Source of the DNA: Clostridia bacterium
GTDB taxonomy: Bacteria > Bacillota > Clostridia > Oscillospirales > Acutalibacteraceae
Assembly (NCBI GenBank): GCA_017399065.1
Contig: JAFQEL010000012.1
Location: 62,001-126,000, forward strand
Length of the DNA stretch: 64,000 nt
Direction of reading: 5' to 3'
The first letter of the stretch is position 1. Every line of letters begins with the position of its first letter. Both the position numbers and the translations under genes were made by a program. Positions 50,115 to 58,574 of this stretch are shown piece after piece. A model generated the notes under the pieces. It did not search any database, was not told the origin of the DNA, and was given only the letters and a program-made list of their open reading frames with translations.

Positions 50115-51989
50115 ATGCTTTCCGAAAAGATTGAAAGAATACTACCGCTTGTTCAGAAGCCCGGCAGATATACGGGCGGTGAGCTGAACAGCGTTGTAAA
50201 GAATGCATCAGAAGTCGATATCCGCTATGCTTTCTGCTTCCCCGATACTTACGAGGTAGGTATGTCGCATCTGGGTATCAAAATACTCTATTCGCTTGTC
50301 AATGCCCGTGAGGATGCTTGGTGCGAGCGTGTGTTTGCTCCGTGGGTTGATATGGAAGAGCAGATGCGCAAGAATAACATTTTGCTCTACGGACTTGAAA
50401 GCGGCGATCCTATAAAGGATTTTGACTTGGTTGGTTTTACGCTTCAGTATGAGATGAGCTATTCAAATGTGCTCAATATGCTCGATCTTGCAGGTATACC
50501 TCTTAAGTCGGCAGACAGACACGAGCTGACTCCGATTGTTATTGCAGGCGGTCCTTGCGTATGTAATGCAGAGCCTATGGCAGACTTCTTTGATATAATG
50601 CTGCCGGGTGAGGGCGAAGAGGTTACAAACGACCTTATAGACCTACTTAAAGAGCATAAAGCAAAGGGCTCCACAAAGCAGGAATTTCTGCTTGAGGCTG
50701 CAAAAATAAAGGGTATATACGTGCCGTCACTCTATGATGTGGAATATAACGATGACAATACAGTCAAGGCGATAAAGCCTCTCGGCACAGCTCCCGAAAA
50801 GGTAGAGAAGCGTATAATTTCCGACCTTGATAAAGTCTATTTCCCCGATACTTTTATTGTGCCTTCTGTCGAGATAATTCACGACAGAGCTGTTGCGGAA
50901 ATATTCCGCGGATGTATCCGTGGTTGCCGTTTCTGTCAGGCAGGTTATATCTACCGTCCTATCCGTGAAAAACAGGCTGATACAGTTAATCGCAACTGTA
51001 AGAGTATCTGTGATTCAACAGGCTATGATGAGGTCTCTTTATGCTCCCTAAGTACAAGCGACTATACCAATCTTGAGGAGCTTCTGAATAAGCTTCTTGA
51101 CTGGACGGAAAAGGATAAGGTTAATATTGCTCTGCCTTCACTACGTGCCGATAATTTCTCCAAGGAGCTTTCCGAGCGTCTTGCTTCTGTCAGACGAAGC
51201 GGCCTTACCTTTGCTCCCGAGGCGGGCACACAGCGTATGCGTGACGTTATAAATAAAAATATCACTGAGGAAGAAATTCTTTCTGCCGCACGCAAGGCTT
51301 TTGACGGCGGCTGGACAAGCGTCAAGCTCTACTTTATGCTCGGTTTGCCTACGGAAACTGATGAGGATATTGTTGCCATCGCTCAGCTTGCACAGAAGGT
51401 GGTTGAAGAGTTTTATCACAACCCCAATAAACCAAAGGGTAAGAGTGTAAATGTCAGTATCAGTGTTGCTCCTTTCGTGCCTAAGCCGTTTACCCCTTTC
51501 CAGTGGGAGGCACAGAATACAAAAGAGGAGCTGCTCCGTAAACAGCAGCTTGTTATCAACAGTCTTACGAGCAGAAAAATTTCACTCACCAGACATAATA
51601 CAGAGATGAGCTTCCTTGAAGGTGTTTTTGCACGAGGTGACAGGAGACTTTCCGCAGTTATCGAAACTGCTTGGCGAAAAGGCTGTAAGCTCGACGGCTG
51701 GGAAGAGTGCTTCAGACTTGATGACTGGATGCAGAGCTTTGATGATTGCGGAATCTCACCTGAGTTTTATGCAAACCGTGAGCGTACGCTTGACGAAATT
51801 TTGCCGTGGGATCATCTTGATTACGGTGTAACAAAGGCTCACCTTGTAAGAGAATACAACAAAGCTCACAATAATGAAACCACACCGCACTGCCGTGAGA
51901 AATGTGCAGGCTGCGGAGCGAATAAACTGAACGGAGGCGAGTGCGATGCGTTGCGTGAGAGTGCTGCTTGCAAAAAGAGGCAGAGCTAA
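50115..51989 (+). CDS. TIGR03960-family radical SAM protein
   Basis: 624 residues from the ATG at 50115 with TTTTGGAGGAATTT upstream. An N-terminal Rossmann-like, B12-binding-type domain (about 20-190, with GMSHLGIKILYSLVN) precedes the radical SAM barrel, whose cluster motif is CIRGCRFCQAGY. A Cys-rich end (CREKCAGCGANKL) could bind a second cluster. This family is encoded beside spoIVFB and a DUF2344 gene in many Clostridia. Its chemistry is not established to my knowledge. It overlaps the next gene by 44 bases. Confidence 0.88.
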   Translation: MLSEKIERILPLVQKPGRYTGGELNSVVKNASEVDIRYAFCFPDTYEVGMSHLGIKILYSLVNAREDAWCERVFAPWVDMEEQMRKNNILLYGLESGDPIKDFDLVGFTLQYEMSYSNVLNMLDLAGIPLKSADRHELTPIVIAGGPCVCNAEPMADFFDIMLPGEGEEVTNDLIDLLKEHKAKGSTKQEFLLEAAKIKGIYVPSLYDVEYNDDNTVKAIKPLGTAPEKVEKRIISDLDKVYFPDTFIVPSVEIIHDRAVAEIFRGCIRGCRFCQAGYIYRPIREKQADTVNRNCKSICDSTGYDEVSLCSLSTSDYTNLEELLNKLLDWTEKDKVNIALPSLRADNFSKELSERLASVRRSGLTFAPEAGTQRMRDVINKNITEEEILSAARKAFDGGWTSVKLYFMLGLPTETDEDIVAIAQLAQKVVEEFYHNPNKPKGKSVNVSISVAPFVPKPFTPFQWEAQNTKEELLRKQQLVINSLTSRKISLTRHNTEMSFLEGVFARGDRRLSAVIETAWRKGCKLDGWEECFRLDDWMQSFDDCGISPEFYANRERTLDEILPWDHLDYGVTKAHLVREYNKAHNNETTPHCREKCAGCGANKLNGGECDALRESAACKKRQS

Positions 51990-52602
51990 ATATACATCAC
52001 ATCTTGATATGCAGCGTTGCATGATGCGTGCCGTACGCCGTGCCGGAATTGAGCTGTGGTATACAGAGGGCTTCAACCCTCACCCTTATGTCACATTTGC
52101 TTTGCCGCTTCCTCTCGGTGTCGAGAGTGATGGTGAGCCTGTTGATATACGCCTTGAGGGTGATATGACCAACAACGAGGTGCGTGACAGACTCAACGAA
52201 ACAATGCCTGAGGGTATTGAGGTCGTTGATGTTGTCGATGCGGTCAATAAGCCGGGTGATATCGCTTTTGCACGATATCATATTGAGCTTTATCCGAAGG
52301 AGGGACTTGCAGACAAGATATCTTCCGCACTTGAAAGCGGTAACCTGCCTGCAGAAAAGCTCGGTAAAGCAGGCAGAAAAAAGGTTACAAAGCAGATTAA
52401 TGTAAGCGAGCTTATGGGCGAGTATACGGTGCAGGATAACGGTGAGAGCGTTTTTATTGATATTGTTCTTGCGGCAGGCAGTCAACGTAACGCAAGCCCG
52501 TTTATACTCATTGACGCTCTTTCAACTGCTATAGGTGAGGGCATAGAATATAAGAAAATTACCCGTAAAGCAATTTTACTTGCAAATCTCGAAAAATTTT
52601 AA
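51946..52602 (+). CDS. TIGR03936/DUF2344 radical SAM-associated protein
   Basis: 218 residues, starting at the ATG at 51946 with ACGGAGGCGAG upstream, inside the end of the radical SAM gene. The N-terminal KRGRAKYTSHLDMQRCMMRAVRRAG and TEGFNPHPYVTFALPLPLGVES are the family hallmark. It always accompanies TIGR03960-type genes and is presumed to act with that enzyme, possibly on RNA. Function unknown. Normally rng and rplU follow in Clostridia; here the block stops and rplS begins. Confidence 0.88.
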   Translation: MRCVRVLLAKRGRAKYTSHLDMQRCMMRAVRRAGIELWYTEGFNPHPYVTFALPLPLGVESDGEPVDIRLEGDMTNNEVRDRLNETMPEGIEVVDVVDAVNKPGDIAFARYHIELYPKEGLADKISSALESGNLPAEKLGKAGRKKVTKQINVSELMGEYTVQDNGESVFIDIVLAAGSQRNASPFILIDALSTAIGEGIEYKKITRKAILLANLEKF

Positions 52603-52610
52603 AAAAGTAC

Positions 52611-52639
52611 TTGCAATTTGGAAATGTTTGTGTTAATAT
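52611..52639 (+). promoter_or_regulatory. Promoter for rplS
   Basis: TTGCAA (52611-52616), 17-base spacer, TAATAT (52634-52639). The predicted start at about 52646 is exactly where the leader's outer helix begins. Confidence 0.7.
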
Positions 52640-52645
52640 ATCTAA

Positions 52646-52740
52646 GCGTTTGTTGTCCGTCGTTATCCGCGACGGGTATTAATGCAAATAACATTAAGGC
52701 TGGCGGTCCTCTTTCGCAATAATTCATTCGATACGAACGC
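52646..52740 (+). ncRNA. Structured rplS leader, likely L19 autoregulatory RNA
   Basis: An outer helix pairs 52646-52652 with 52734-52740 (one G-U). Inside are a 6-bp hairpin (52657-52662 with 52670-52675), a second 6-bp hairpin (52679-52684 with 52692-52697) and a GGCTGGCGG-containing segment. Position, size and shape match the L19 ribosomal-protein leader of Firmicutes, which lets L19 limit its own production. Assignment is by position and fold; the consensus was not aligned. Confidence 0.6.
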
Positions 52741-52766
52741 CTGAAAAAATTATGGAGGAAATCAAA

Positions 52767-53111
52767 ATGGACGCATTGAAACTTATTGCACAGGACAGCA
52801 TCAAGGCTGAGAAGCCCGTTGCCGAAGTTGGTGACACAGTCAGAGTTGACGTTAAGATCCGTGAAGGTGACAGAGAAAGAATTCAGGCTTTCGAAGGCAT
52901 CGTTATCGCTCACAAGGGCAGCGGTGTTTCCGAGACATTCACAGTACGCCGTGTTTCCTACGGTGTAGGTATTGAGAGAGTTTTCCCTGTTCACTCTCCC
53001 AATGTTGCTAAGGTTACCACAATCAGAAAAGGTAAGGTTCGCAGAGCAAAGCTCTACTACCTTCGTGACAGAGTCGGTAAGGCAGCTAAGGTTAAGCAGG
53101 ATCTTAAATAA
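52767..53111 (+). CDS. rplS: 50S ribosomal protein L19
   Basis: 114 residues from the ATG at 52767 ([17 protein letters not shown]); TATGGAGGAAATCAAA is the ribosome binding site, so the upstream in-frame ATG at 52752 is not used. [23 protein letters not shown] and [27 protein letters not shown] are typical of L19, which lies at the 30S-50S interface. Full normal length. Alone between its leader RNA and a strong terminator. Confidence 0.97.
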   Translation: MDALKLIAQDSIKAEKPVAEVGDTVRVDVKIREGDRERIQAFEGIVIAHKGSGVSETFTVRRVSYGVGIERVFPVHSPNVAKVTTIRKGKVRRAKLYYLRDRVGKAAKVKQDLK

Positions 53112-53134
53112 TTTGATTTTTGCTGAACAAAATG

Positions 53135-53166
53135 AGGAACAAGTCTTGTACTTGTTCCTTTTTTTT
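53135..53166 (+). terminator. Terminator after rplS, carrying a promoter
   Basis: A 9-bp perfect stem (53135-53143 with 53151-53159, 7-base loop) followed by eight T residues. Its loop and right arm overlap the -35 of the next promoter. Confidence 0.85.
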
Positions 53167-53174
53167 GTTATAAT
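53146..53174 (+). promoter_or_regulatory. Promoter for the signal peptidase operon
   Basis: TTGTAC (53146-53151), 17-base spacer, TATAAT (53169-53174), placed inside the rplS terminator. Confidence 0.65.
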
Positions 53175-53228
53175 ATATTATGAGCAACTATTTTTGCTCG
53201 TAATTAATCCGTTTTAGCAGGTGACGAA

Positions 53229-53822
53229 TTGAAAATTACCGAATATAATAAAAAATATAATATTCCTGCCGAACAGTCTGTAAATACAAAAGAGAAAAAG
53301 AACAAGGCGGCAGAGGCAATGTTCGACTGGATAACATCGGTTGTTATTGCAGTTGTGTTCCTTTGTGTTGTTTTTACATTTTTTGTTCGTCCTGTAAAAG
53401 TAGACGGCGACTCTATGCTGCCGACACTGCAGGATAAAAACTGGCTTGTGGTTTCTGCTTTTGACAGTAATCCCGAACAAGGGGAAATAGTTATTGTTAC
53501 ACAGCCTAACAAAACCTCGACGGGCGGTCCTGTTGTCAAGCGTGTTATTGCGGTAGGCGGTCAGGTTATTGATATCGACTTTAAAAGCGGTACGGTTTAC
53601 GTTGACGGCAAAGAAATTGATGAACCGTACATACTTGAAAAAACCTACAGAAGCTTTGACGTGCAGTTTCCCTTGACCGTTCCTGAAGGATATCTCTTTG
53701 TAATGGGTGACAACAGAAACGACTCTCTTGACAGTCGTTCTTCGCGCATAGGTCTTATAGATGAACGTTATGTCCTGGGCAGTTGTCTTTTCAGAATTTA
53801 TCCCTTTGGCGGTGTGGATTAA
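53229..53822 (+). CDS. Signal peptidase I (first of two)
   Basis: 197 residues from a TTG at 53229, with CAGGTGACGAA upstream. One membrane helix (about 32-53), then the catalytic Ser in VDGDSMLPTL, the catalytic Lys in VVKRVIAVGG and the S26 box MGDNRNDSLDSRS. It cleaves signal peptides on the outer face of the membrane. A paralogue follows 18 bases later, with about half the residues shared by eye. First gene of lepB-lepB-rbgA-rnhB-UPF0102. Confidence 0.95.
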   Translation: MKITEYNKKYNIPAEQSVNTKEKKNKAAEAMFDWITSVVIAVVFLCVVFTFFVRPVKVDGDSMLPTLQDKNWLVVSAFDSNPEQGEIVIVTQPNKTSTGGPVVKRVIAVGGQVIDIDFKSGTVYVDGKEIDEPYILEKTYRSFDVQFPLTVPEGYLFVMGDNRNDSLDSRSSRIGLIDERYVLGSCLFRIYPFGGVD

Positions 53823-53839
53823 TCAGGAGGATTTGAAAT

Positions 53840-54439
53840 ATGAATGAAGAAAACATAAACGTACAGAATGAAGCTGTTTCACAAAAAACTGACAAAAAAA
53901 GTCCCATTCAGCTTGTGGTAGAATTGGTTTCAATTATTGCAACTTCAATTGTTGCCATAATGCTTATTTTTACATTTGCGTTCCGTATTGTAGGTGTAAG
54001 CGGTCCGTCGATGATGAATACGCTTGTCAACGGTGACTGGCTTATGGTATCAGCTTTTATTACTGAGCCCGAACGCGGTGATATTGTTATCATCACACAG
54101 CCCAACAGCTTCAACGAGCCTATTGTCAAGCGTGTTATTGCCGTAGGCGGTGATACGATCGATATTGATTTTGAAACAGCAACAGTTTCGATAAACGGTA
54201 AGGCTATTGATGAACCTTATCTTGCTACTCCTACTACTACCGATGAGGGTGCATGGCAGTATCCGCTCACTCTTAAAGAGGGTCAGGTATTTGTTATGGG
54301 TGATAACCGTGAGCATTCGTCTGACAGCCGCTCACCCGATATCGGTCTTATCGATGAAAACTATATACTCGGTCAGGTGCTTCTCAGATTTTCTCCGATA
54401 AGTGAATTTAAAATTTTCGGTGATTACGATTATGAATGA
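53840..54439 (+). CDS. Signal peptidase I (second of two)
   Basis: 199 residues, ATG at 53840 with AGGAGGATTTGAAAT upstream. Same layout as the previous gene: one membrane helix, VSGPSMMNTL with the catalytic Ser, IVKRVIAVGG with the Lys and VMGDNREHSSDSRSPDIG. The duplication may allow different substrates, as with the multiple Sip proteins of Bacillus. Its stop overlaps the start of rbgA by 8 bases. Confidence 0.95.
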   Translation: MNEENINVQNEAVSQKTDKKSPIQLVVELVSIIATSIVAIMLIFTFAFRIVGVSGPSMMNTLVNGDWLMVSAFITEPERGDIVIITQPNSFNEPIVKRVIAVGGDTIDIDFETATVSINGKAIDEPYLATPTTTDEGAWQYPLTLKEGQVFVMGDNREHSSDSRSPDIGLIDENYILGQVLLRFSPISEFKIFGDYDYE

Positions 54440-55295
54440 TACACAAAAGCAGGTTGTACAGTGGTTCCCCGGTCATATGGCAAAGACCCGCAGGCTTATC
54501 AAAGAGAGTCTGCCTATGGTCGATGCCGTAACCGAGCTGATAGACGCACGTGTGCCGGTCAGCAGCAGGAATCCTGAGCTTGATGAAATGACTGGTTCAA
54601 AGCCCAGAATAATTCTTCTCAATAAATGCGACGTTGCAGACGAAAATGCAACACGTCTGTGGCTCGATTATTTCAATTCCAACGGTGCTCACGCTATTGC
54701 GGTTGATTGCCGCAGTGGTAAGGGTCTGCAGAATTACCGTCCGCTTGTACGCAAGGTGCTTGCCGACAAAATCCGTGCCAACGAAGAAAAGGGCATGGCG
54801 GGCAAGAGTCTTCGCGTTATGGTTGTCGGTATTCCAAATACCGGTAAGTCTTCGTTTATCAACCGTATGATAGGTACGAGTAAAGCAAAGGTCGCCGACA
54901 GACCCGGTGTTACAAAACACAATCAATGGTTTAATATCGGCGGCGGTATTGAACTGCTCGATACTCCCGGTGTACTCTGGCCTAAATTTGATGACCCCAA
55001 GGTGGGCGACAGACTTTCCTTTATAGGTTCTGTTAAGGATGAGGTTGTCGATGTTGAAACTATGGCTGTACGTCTTATAGAAGTGCTTGCAAAGGACTAT
55101 ACCTCAATGCTGACCGAGCGATATAAGCTCGGCAATATCGAAGGGTTTGAGGATTACGAGATTCTTGAGCTTATAGGCCGCAAACGCGGTATGCTTATAA
55201 GCGGCGGCGAGATTGATACGGAGCGTGCCGCAAACACTCTGCTTGACGAATACCGTGGCGGTAAGCTCGGCAAAATTACACTCGAAAGGCCGTGA
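54432..55295 (+). CDS. rbgA: Ribosome biogenesis GTPase RbgA (YlqF)
   Basis: 287 residues from the ATG at 54432 (MNDTQKQVVQWFPGHMAKTRR), overlapping the previous stop. Circularly permuted GTPase: G4 LNKCD comes before G1 GIPNTGKSSF and G3 DTPGV, with DRPGVTKHNQW between. A C-terminal ANTAR-like helical domain follows. It helps assemble the late 50S subunit. The order rplS-rbgA-rnhB is conserved in Firmicutes and supports the call. Confidence 0.96.
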   Translation: MNDTQKQVVQWFPGHMAKTRRLIKESLPMVDAVTELIDARVPVSSRNPELDEMTGSKPRIILLNKCDVADENATRLWLDYFNSNGAHAIAVDCRSGKGLQNYRPLVRKVLADKIRANEEKGMAGKSLRVMVVGIPNTGKSSFINRMIGTSKAKVADRPGVTKHNQWFNIGGGIELLDTPGVLWPKFDDPKVGDRLSFIGSVKDEVVDVETMAVRLIEVLAKDYTSMLTERYKLGNIEGFEDYEILELIGRKRGMLISGGEIDTERAANTLLDEYRGGKLGKITLERP

Positions 55296-55300
55296 GATAA

Positions 55301-55897
55301 ATGCCCGATTACGAATACGAATCAAAAGCATCTGCTATGGGCTACGACAATATCTGCGGTGTAGACGAAGCCGGCAGAGGGCCGCTTGCAGGTCCTGTTT
55401 ATGCGGCGGCTGTTATTCTGCCGCAGGGCCTTGTTATTGATGGGCTCAACGATTCAAAAAAACTCAGCGAAAAAAAGCGTGAGCTTTTATACGATAAAGT
55501 TATTGAAAATGCAATTGCCTGGTCTGTCGGTGTTGCTACAGAGCAGGAGATAGACGAAGTCAATATTCTTCAGGCAACATATCTTGCGATGCGCCGTGCA
55601 GTAGAAGGGCTTGAGGTTAAGGCCGACTATGCACTTATTGACGGTAACCGTATGCCTCCGCTTTCAATAGAAGGTGAAACGGTAATCAAGGGAGATGCAC
55701 TGTCGATGAGTATTGCTGCAGCTTCAATAATAGCAAAAGTAAGCCGTGACAGATTTATGCTTGAAATTGATAAGGAATATCCCGAATATCAGTTCAGTAA
55801 ACATAAGGGCTACGGCACAGCACTTCACTACGAAATGATTGAGAAATACGGCGTTTCGCCTGTGCATAGACGAAGCTTTCTCAAAAAACTGTTATGA
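55301..55897 (+). CDS. rnhB: Ribonuclease HII
   Basis: 198 residues. CGVDEAGRGPLAGPVYAAAV carries the catalytic Asp22-Glu23 pair, followed by NDSKKLSEKKRE and GDALSMSIAAASIIAKVSRD with a further active-site Asp. Removes ribonucleotides from DNA and RNA-DNA hybrids. Ends four bases into the next gene (ATGA), so the two are translationally coupled. Confidence 0.96.
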   Translation: MPDYEYESKASAMGYDNICGVDEAGRGPLAGPVYAAAVILPQGLVIDGLNDSKKLSEKKRELLYDKVIENAIAWSVGVATEQEIDEVNILQATYLAMRRAVEGLEVKADYALIDGNRMPPLSIEGETVIKGDALSMSIAAASIIAKVSRDRFMLEIDKEYPEYQFSKHKGYGTALHYEMIEKYGVSPVHRRSFLKKLL

Positions 55898-56259
55898 ATA
55901 TAAAACGTATTAAAGGTGACGTCGGTGAAGCTTATACGGCAAAATGGCTCAGGCGTCACTTCTACAAGGTGATTGATACAAATTATTCCTGCCGTTTCGG
56001 TGAGGTCGATATTATTGCCCGTAAGGGTGAGTATATCTGCTTTGTCGAAGTCAAGACTAGGTCAGTCAATGCTATTGACAGGCCTGCAAGTGCGGTGGGC
56101 TATGCAAAACAGCGCAGACTTATTACAACAGCACAGCATTATCTTACCTTGAATCCTACCGAACTTCAGCCTCGCTTTGACGTTGCTGAGGTTATAACAC
56201 AGGATGATAAGGTAACAGATTTTAATTATATAGAAAATGCATTTGATGAAATTATTTAA
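55894..56259 (+). CDS. UPF0102/YraN-family nuclease-fold protein
   Basis: 121 residues. The Holliday-junction-resolvase-like motif is GEVDIIARKGEYICFVEVKTR, with the Glu/Asp/Glu-x-Lys set expected for metal binding. The family is small, conserved next to rnhB, and of uncertain role in DNA handling. It begins inside the rnhB stop codon and is followed at once by thrC. Confidence 0.9.
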   Translation: MNIKRIKGDVGEAYTAKWLRRHFYKVIDTNYSCRFGEVDIIARKGEYICFVEVKTRSVNAIDRPASAVGYAKQRRLITTAQHYLTLNPTELQPRFDVAEVITQDDKVTDFNYIENAFDEII

Positions 56260-56276
56260 AGGTGGTCTTTAAATTG

Positions 56277-57770
56277 ATGTACACAAGCACAAGAGATAAT
56301 TCAGTTCACGTATCTGCCGCACAGGCAATCGCAAACGGTATCTCGAAAGACGGCGGACTTTTTGTCCCTACACAAATCCCGACTCTTACGGCAGATGAGC
56401 TTAAAGAACTTGTCGGTAAGGACTATCAGGGCAGGGCAGTAGCTGTGCTCTCAAAGTACCTTTCCGACTTCACCGAGCAGGAGGTTGCAGAATGTGTAAG
56501 CGGCGCATACGGCGGCGGTAAGTTCAGCAGCGACAAAACAGCTCCCGTTGTAAAGCTTGATTCTTCTGCTTATATTCAGGAGCTCTGGCACGGCCCTACC
56601 TGCGCATTCAAGGATATGGCTCTGCAGATTCTTCCTTATCTTCTCACACGTGCCGCAGCTAAAACCGTAGGCGATAAGCAGATTGTAATTCTCGTTGCGA
56701 CATCAGGTGATACAGGTAAGGCTGCACTTGAGGGCTTCAAGGATGTACCCAATACGAAAATTCTTGTTTTCTATCCGTCAGACGGTGTCAGCGCAATGCA
56801 GAAACTGCAGATGATTACCCAGGAGGGTAACAATGTCGGCGTAAGTGCAATCAAGGGTAACTTTGACGATGCACAGAGCGGTGTCAAGGCTATCTTCACC
56901 GATCCTGAGGTTGCAAAGCTCCTTGAGGATAACGGTATGCAGTTCTCTTCCGCAAACTCAATCAACTGGGGCAGACTTGCACCGCAGATTGTTTACTATA
57001 TCTCAGCTTACTGTGATATGGTAGAGCAAGGTGCAATCAGCCTTGGCGATAAGATCAACGTCTGTGTTCCCACAGGTAACTTCGGCAATATCCTTGCCGC
57101 TTACTATGCAAAGGAAATGGGTCTGCCGATTGAGAAGCTTATCTGTGCTTCCAATGCAAACAATGTCCTTACCGACTTCCTTTCAACAGGTACTTACGAC
57201 CGTAACCGCAGCTTCTACGCTACGATCTCACCCTCAATGGATATCCTTATTTCCTCTAATCTTGAGAGACTTCTCTATATCCTCAGCGGTTGTGACGGCA
57301 AGAAGGTTGCAGGCTATATGGCTGAGCTTTCCGCAACAGGTAAGTACACTGTTGATGCTGATATTCTTGCAAAGATAAACTCACACTTTGCCGCAGGCTG
57401 CTGTGACGATGCCGAGACAAAGGCAACAATCGGCGAAGTTTACAGTGATAAGAAATACCTCTGCGATACACATACTGCTGTTGCTGTCAAGGTATACGAC
57501 GAGTACCGTGCTTCAACGGGTGATGTAACTCCTACCGTTATTGCCTCTACAGCAAGCCCGTTCAAGTTTACTGCAAGCGTGCTTTCAGCTGTTGATGCTT
57601 CACTTGTCAAGGGTGAGGAGTATGAGATGACAAAGACTCTTGCTGACGCAACAGGTGTTGAGTGCCCCGTACAGCTTACAGGTCTTGAGAATAAGACTGT
57701 ACGCTTCAGCGATGTTATTGATAAGAGCGATATGCGTAAGGCAGTATTCGCAATGCTCGGTATAAACTAA
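56277..57770 (+). CDS. thrC: Threonine synthase
   Basis: About 497 residues. Start taken as ATG 56277 (MYTSTRDNSVHVSAAQAIANG); TTG 56274 and GTG 56262 are also in frame, with AAAGGTGG upstream. The long ThrC form: HGPTCAFKDMALQILP carries the PLP-binding Lys, and VATSGDTGKAALEGF and PTGNFGNILAAYYAK hold the phosphate loops. Converts O-phosphohomoserine to threonine. No other threonine genes are near; it seems to be the last gene of the rnhB operon. Confidence 0.94.
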   Translation: MYTSTRDNSVHVSAAQAIANGISKDGGLFVPTQIPTLTADELKELVGKDYQGRAVAVLSKYLSDFTEQEVAECVSGAYGGGKFSSDKTAPVVKLDSSAYIQELWHGPTCAFKDMALQILPYLLTRAAAKTVGDKQIVILVATSGDTGKAALEGFKDVPNTKILVFYPSDGVSAMQKLQMITQEGNNVGVSAIKGNFDDAQSGVKAIFTDPEVAKLLEDNGMQFSSANSINWGRLAPQIVYYISAYCDMVEQGAISLGDKINVCVPTGNFGNILAAYYAKEMGLPIEKLICASNANNVLTDFLSTGTYDRNRSFYATISPSMDILISSNLERLLYILSGCDGKKVAGYMAELSATGKYTVDADILAKINSHFAAGCCDDAETKATIGEVYSDKKYLCDTHTAVAVKVYDEYRASTGDVTPTVIASTASPFKFTASVLSAVDASLVKGEEYEMTKTLADATGVECPVQLTGLENKTVRFSDVIDKSDMRKAVFAMLGIN

Positions 57771-57791
57771 TTACAAAGAAAGGCTAATGGA

Positions 57792-58484
57792 ATGTCATTA
57801 TTTGCAATCGGTGATACACATCTGTCTTTCGGCGTCGAAAAGCCGATGGATGTCTTTCACGGCTGGAATGATTATGAAAAGCGGCTTGAGAAAAACTGGC
57901 GCAGTATAGTAGGTGATGATGATACCGTGCTTATCTGCGGCGATGTTTCCTGGGGAATGAAGCTTGGTGAAGCTTTGCCCGATTTCAAGTTTCTTGATTC
58001 CTTGCCCGGCAAAAAGCTGCTGATGAAGGGTAACCATGACTATTGGTGGGAAACCAAAGCTAAGATGAAACGCCTTCTTGATGACAATTCCATTGGCTCG
58101 ATAGATTTCTTGTTCAACAACGCTGTTCACCTCGGTCCGATAAGCGTTGCAGGTACAAAAGGCTGGTTTTACGACAGCGGTGCAGAAGATGAGGAAAAGG
58201 CGCTCAACCGTGAGCTATGCCGTCTGCGTCTTTCACTGCAGGAGGCTACAAAGCTCGGCGGCGAGCCTGTGGCCTTTCTTCACTATCCGCCGATCAGCAA
58301 CAGAGCTGTCTGCGAGCAGATAGTGGACCTGCTTACAGAGTTTGGTGTAAAACGCTGTTATTATGCTCATCTTCACGGTGCCTCGATCAAAAATGCATTT
58401 ACGGGTGAGTATAGGAATATCAGATTCCACCTCATTTCAGGTGACAGCCTCGGATTTTGTCCGAAATTAGTGGAAAAATTTTAA
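57792..58484 (+). CDS. Calcineurin-like metallophosphoesterase
   Basis: 230 residues, cytoplasmic. Metal motifs: AIGDTHLSFG, LICGDVSWG, LMKGNHDYWW, FLHYPP and YYAHLHGAS, a full set. It belongs to a group of small Firmicute phosphoesterases often next to tig or clp genes; substrate unknown. AAAGGCTAATGGA precedes the ATG. Confidence 0.85.
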   Translation: MSLFAIGDTHLSFGVEKPMDVFHGWNDYEKRLEKNWRSIVGDDDTVLICGDVSWGMKLGEALPDFKFLDSLPGKKLLMKGNHDYWWETKAKMKRLLDDNSIGSIDFLFNNAVHLGPISVAGTKGWFYDSGAEDEEKALNRELCRLRLSLQEATKLGGEPVAFLHYPPISNRAVCEQIVDLLTEFGVKRCYYAHLHGASIKNAFTGEYRNIRFHLISGDSLGFCPKLVEKF

Positions 58485-58533
58485 AAAAATTCATAATTTT
58501 ATTTCCAAAACTATAGCCTTTTTGAAATTTACA

Positions 58534-58542
58534 TGCTATAAT
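58534..58542 (+). promoter_or_regulatory. Extended -10 promoter for tig
   Basis: TGCTATAAT, an extended -10 with perfect TATAAT (58537-58542); the -35 is poor. About 32 bases before the tig start. Confidence 0.6.
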
Positions 58543-58574
58543 ACCTTGGTTATAAAAATAGGAGGATTTTAAAA

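Noticed and set aside
52752-52766. Upstream ATG start for rplS
   Set aside because: It would place GGAGG inside the coding region; the ATG at 52767 has the correct spacing.
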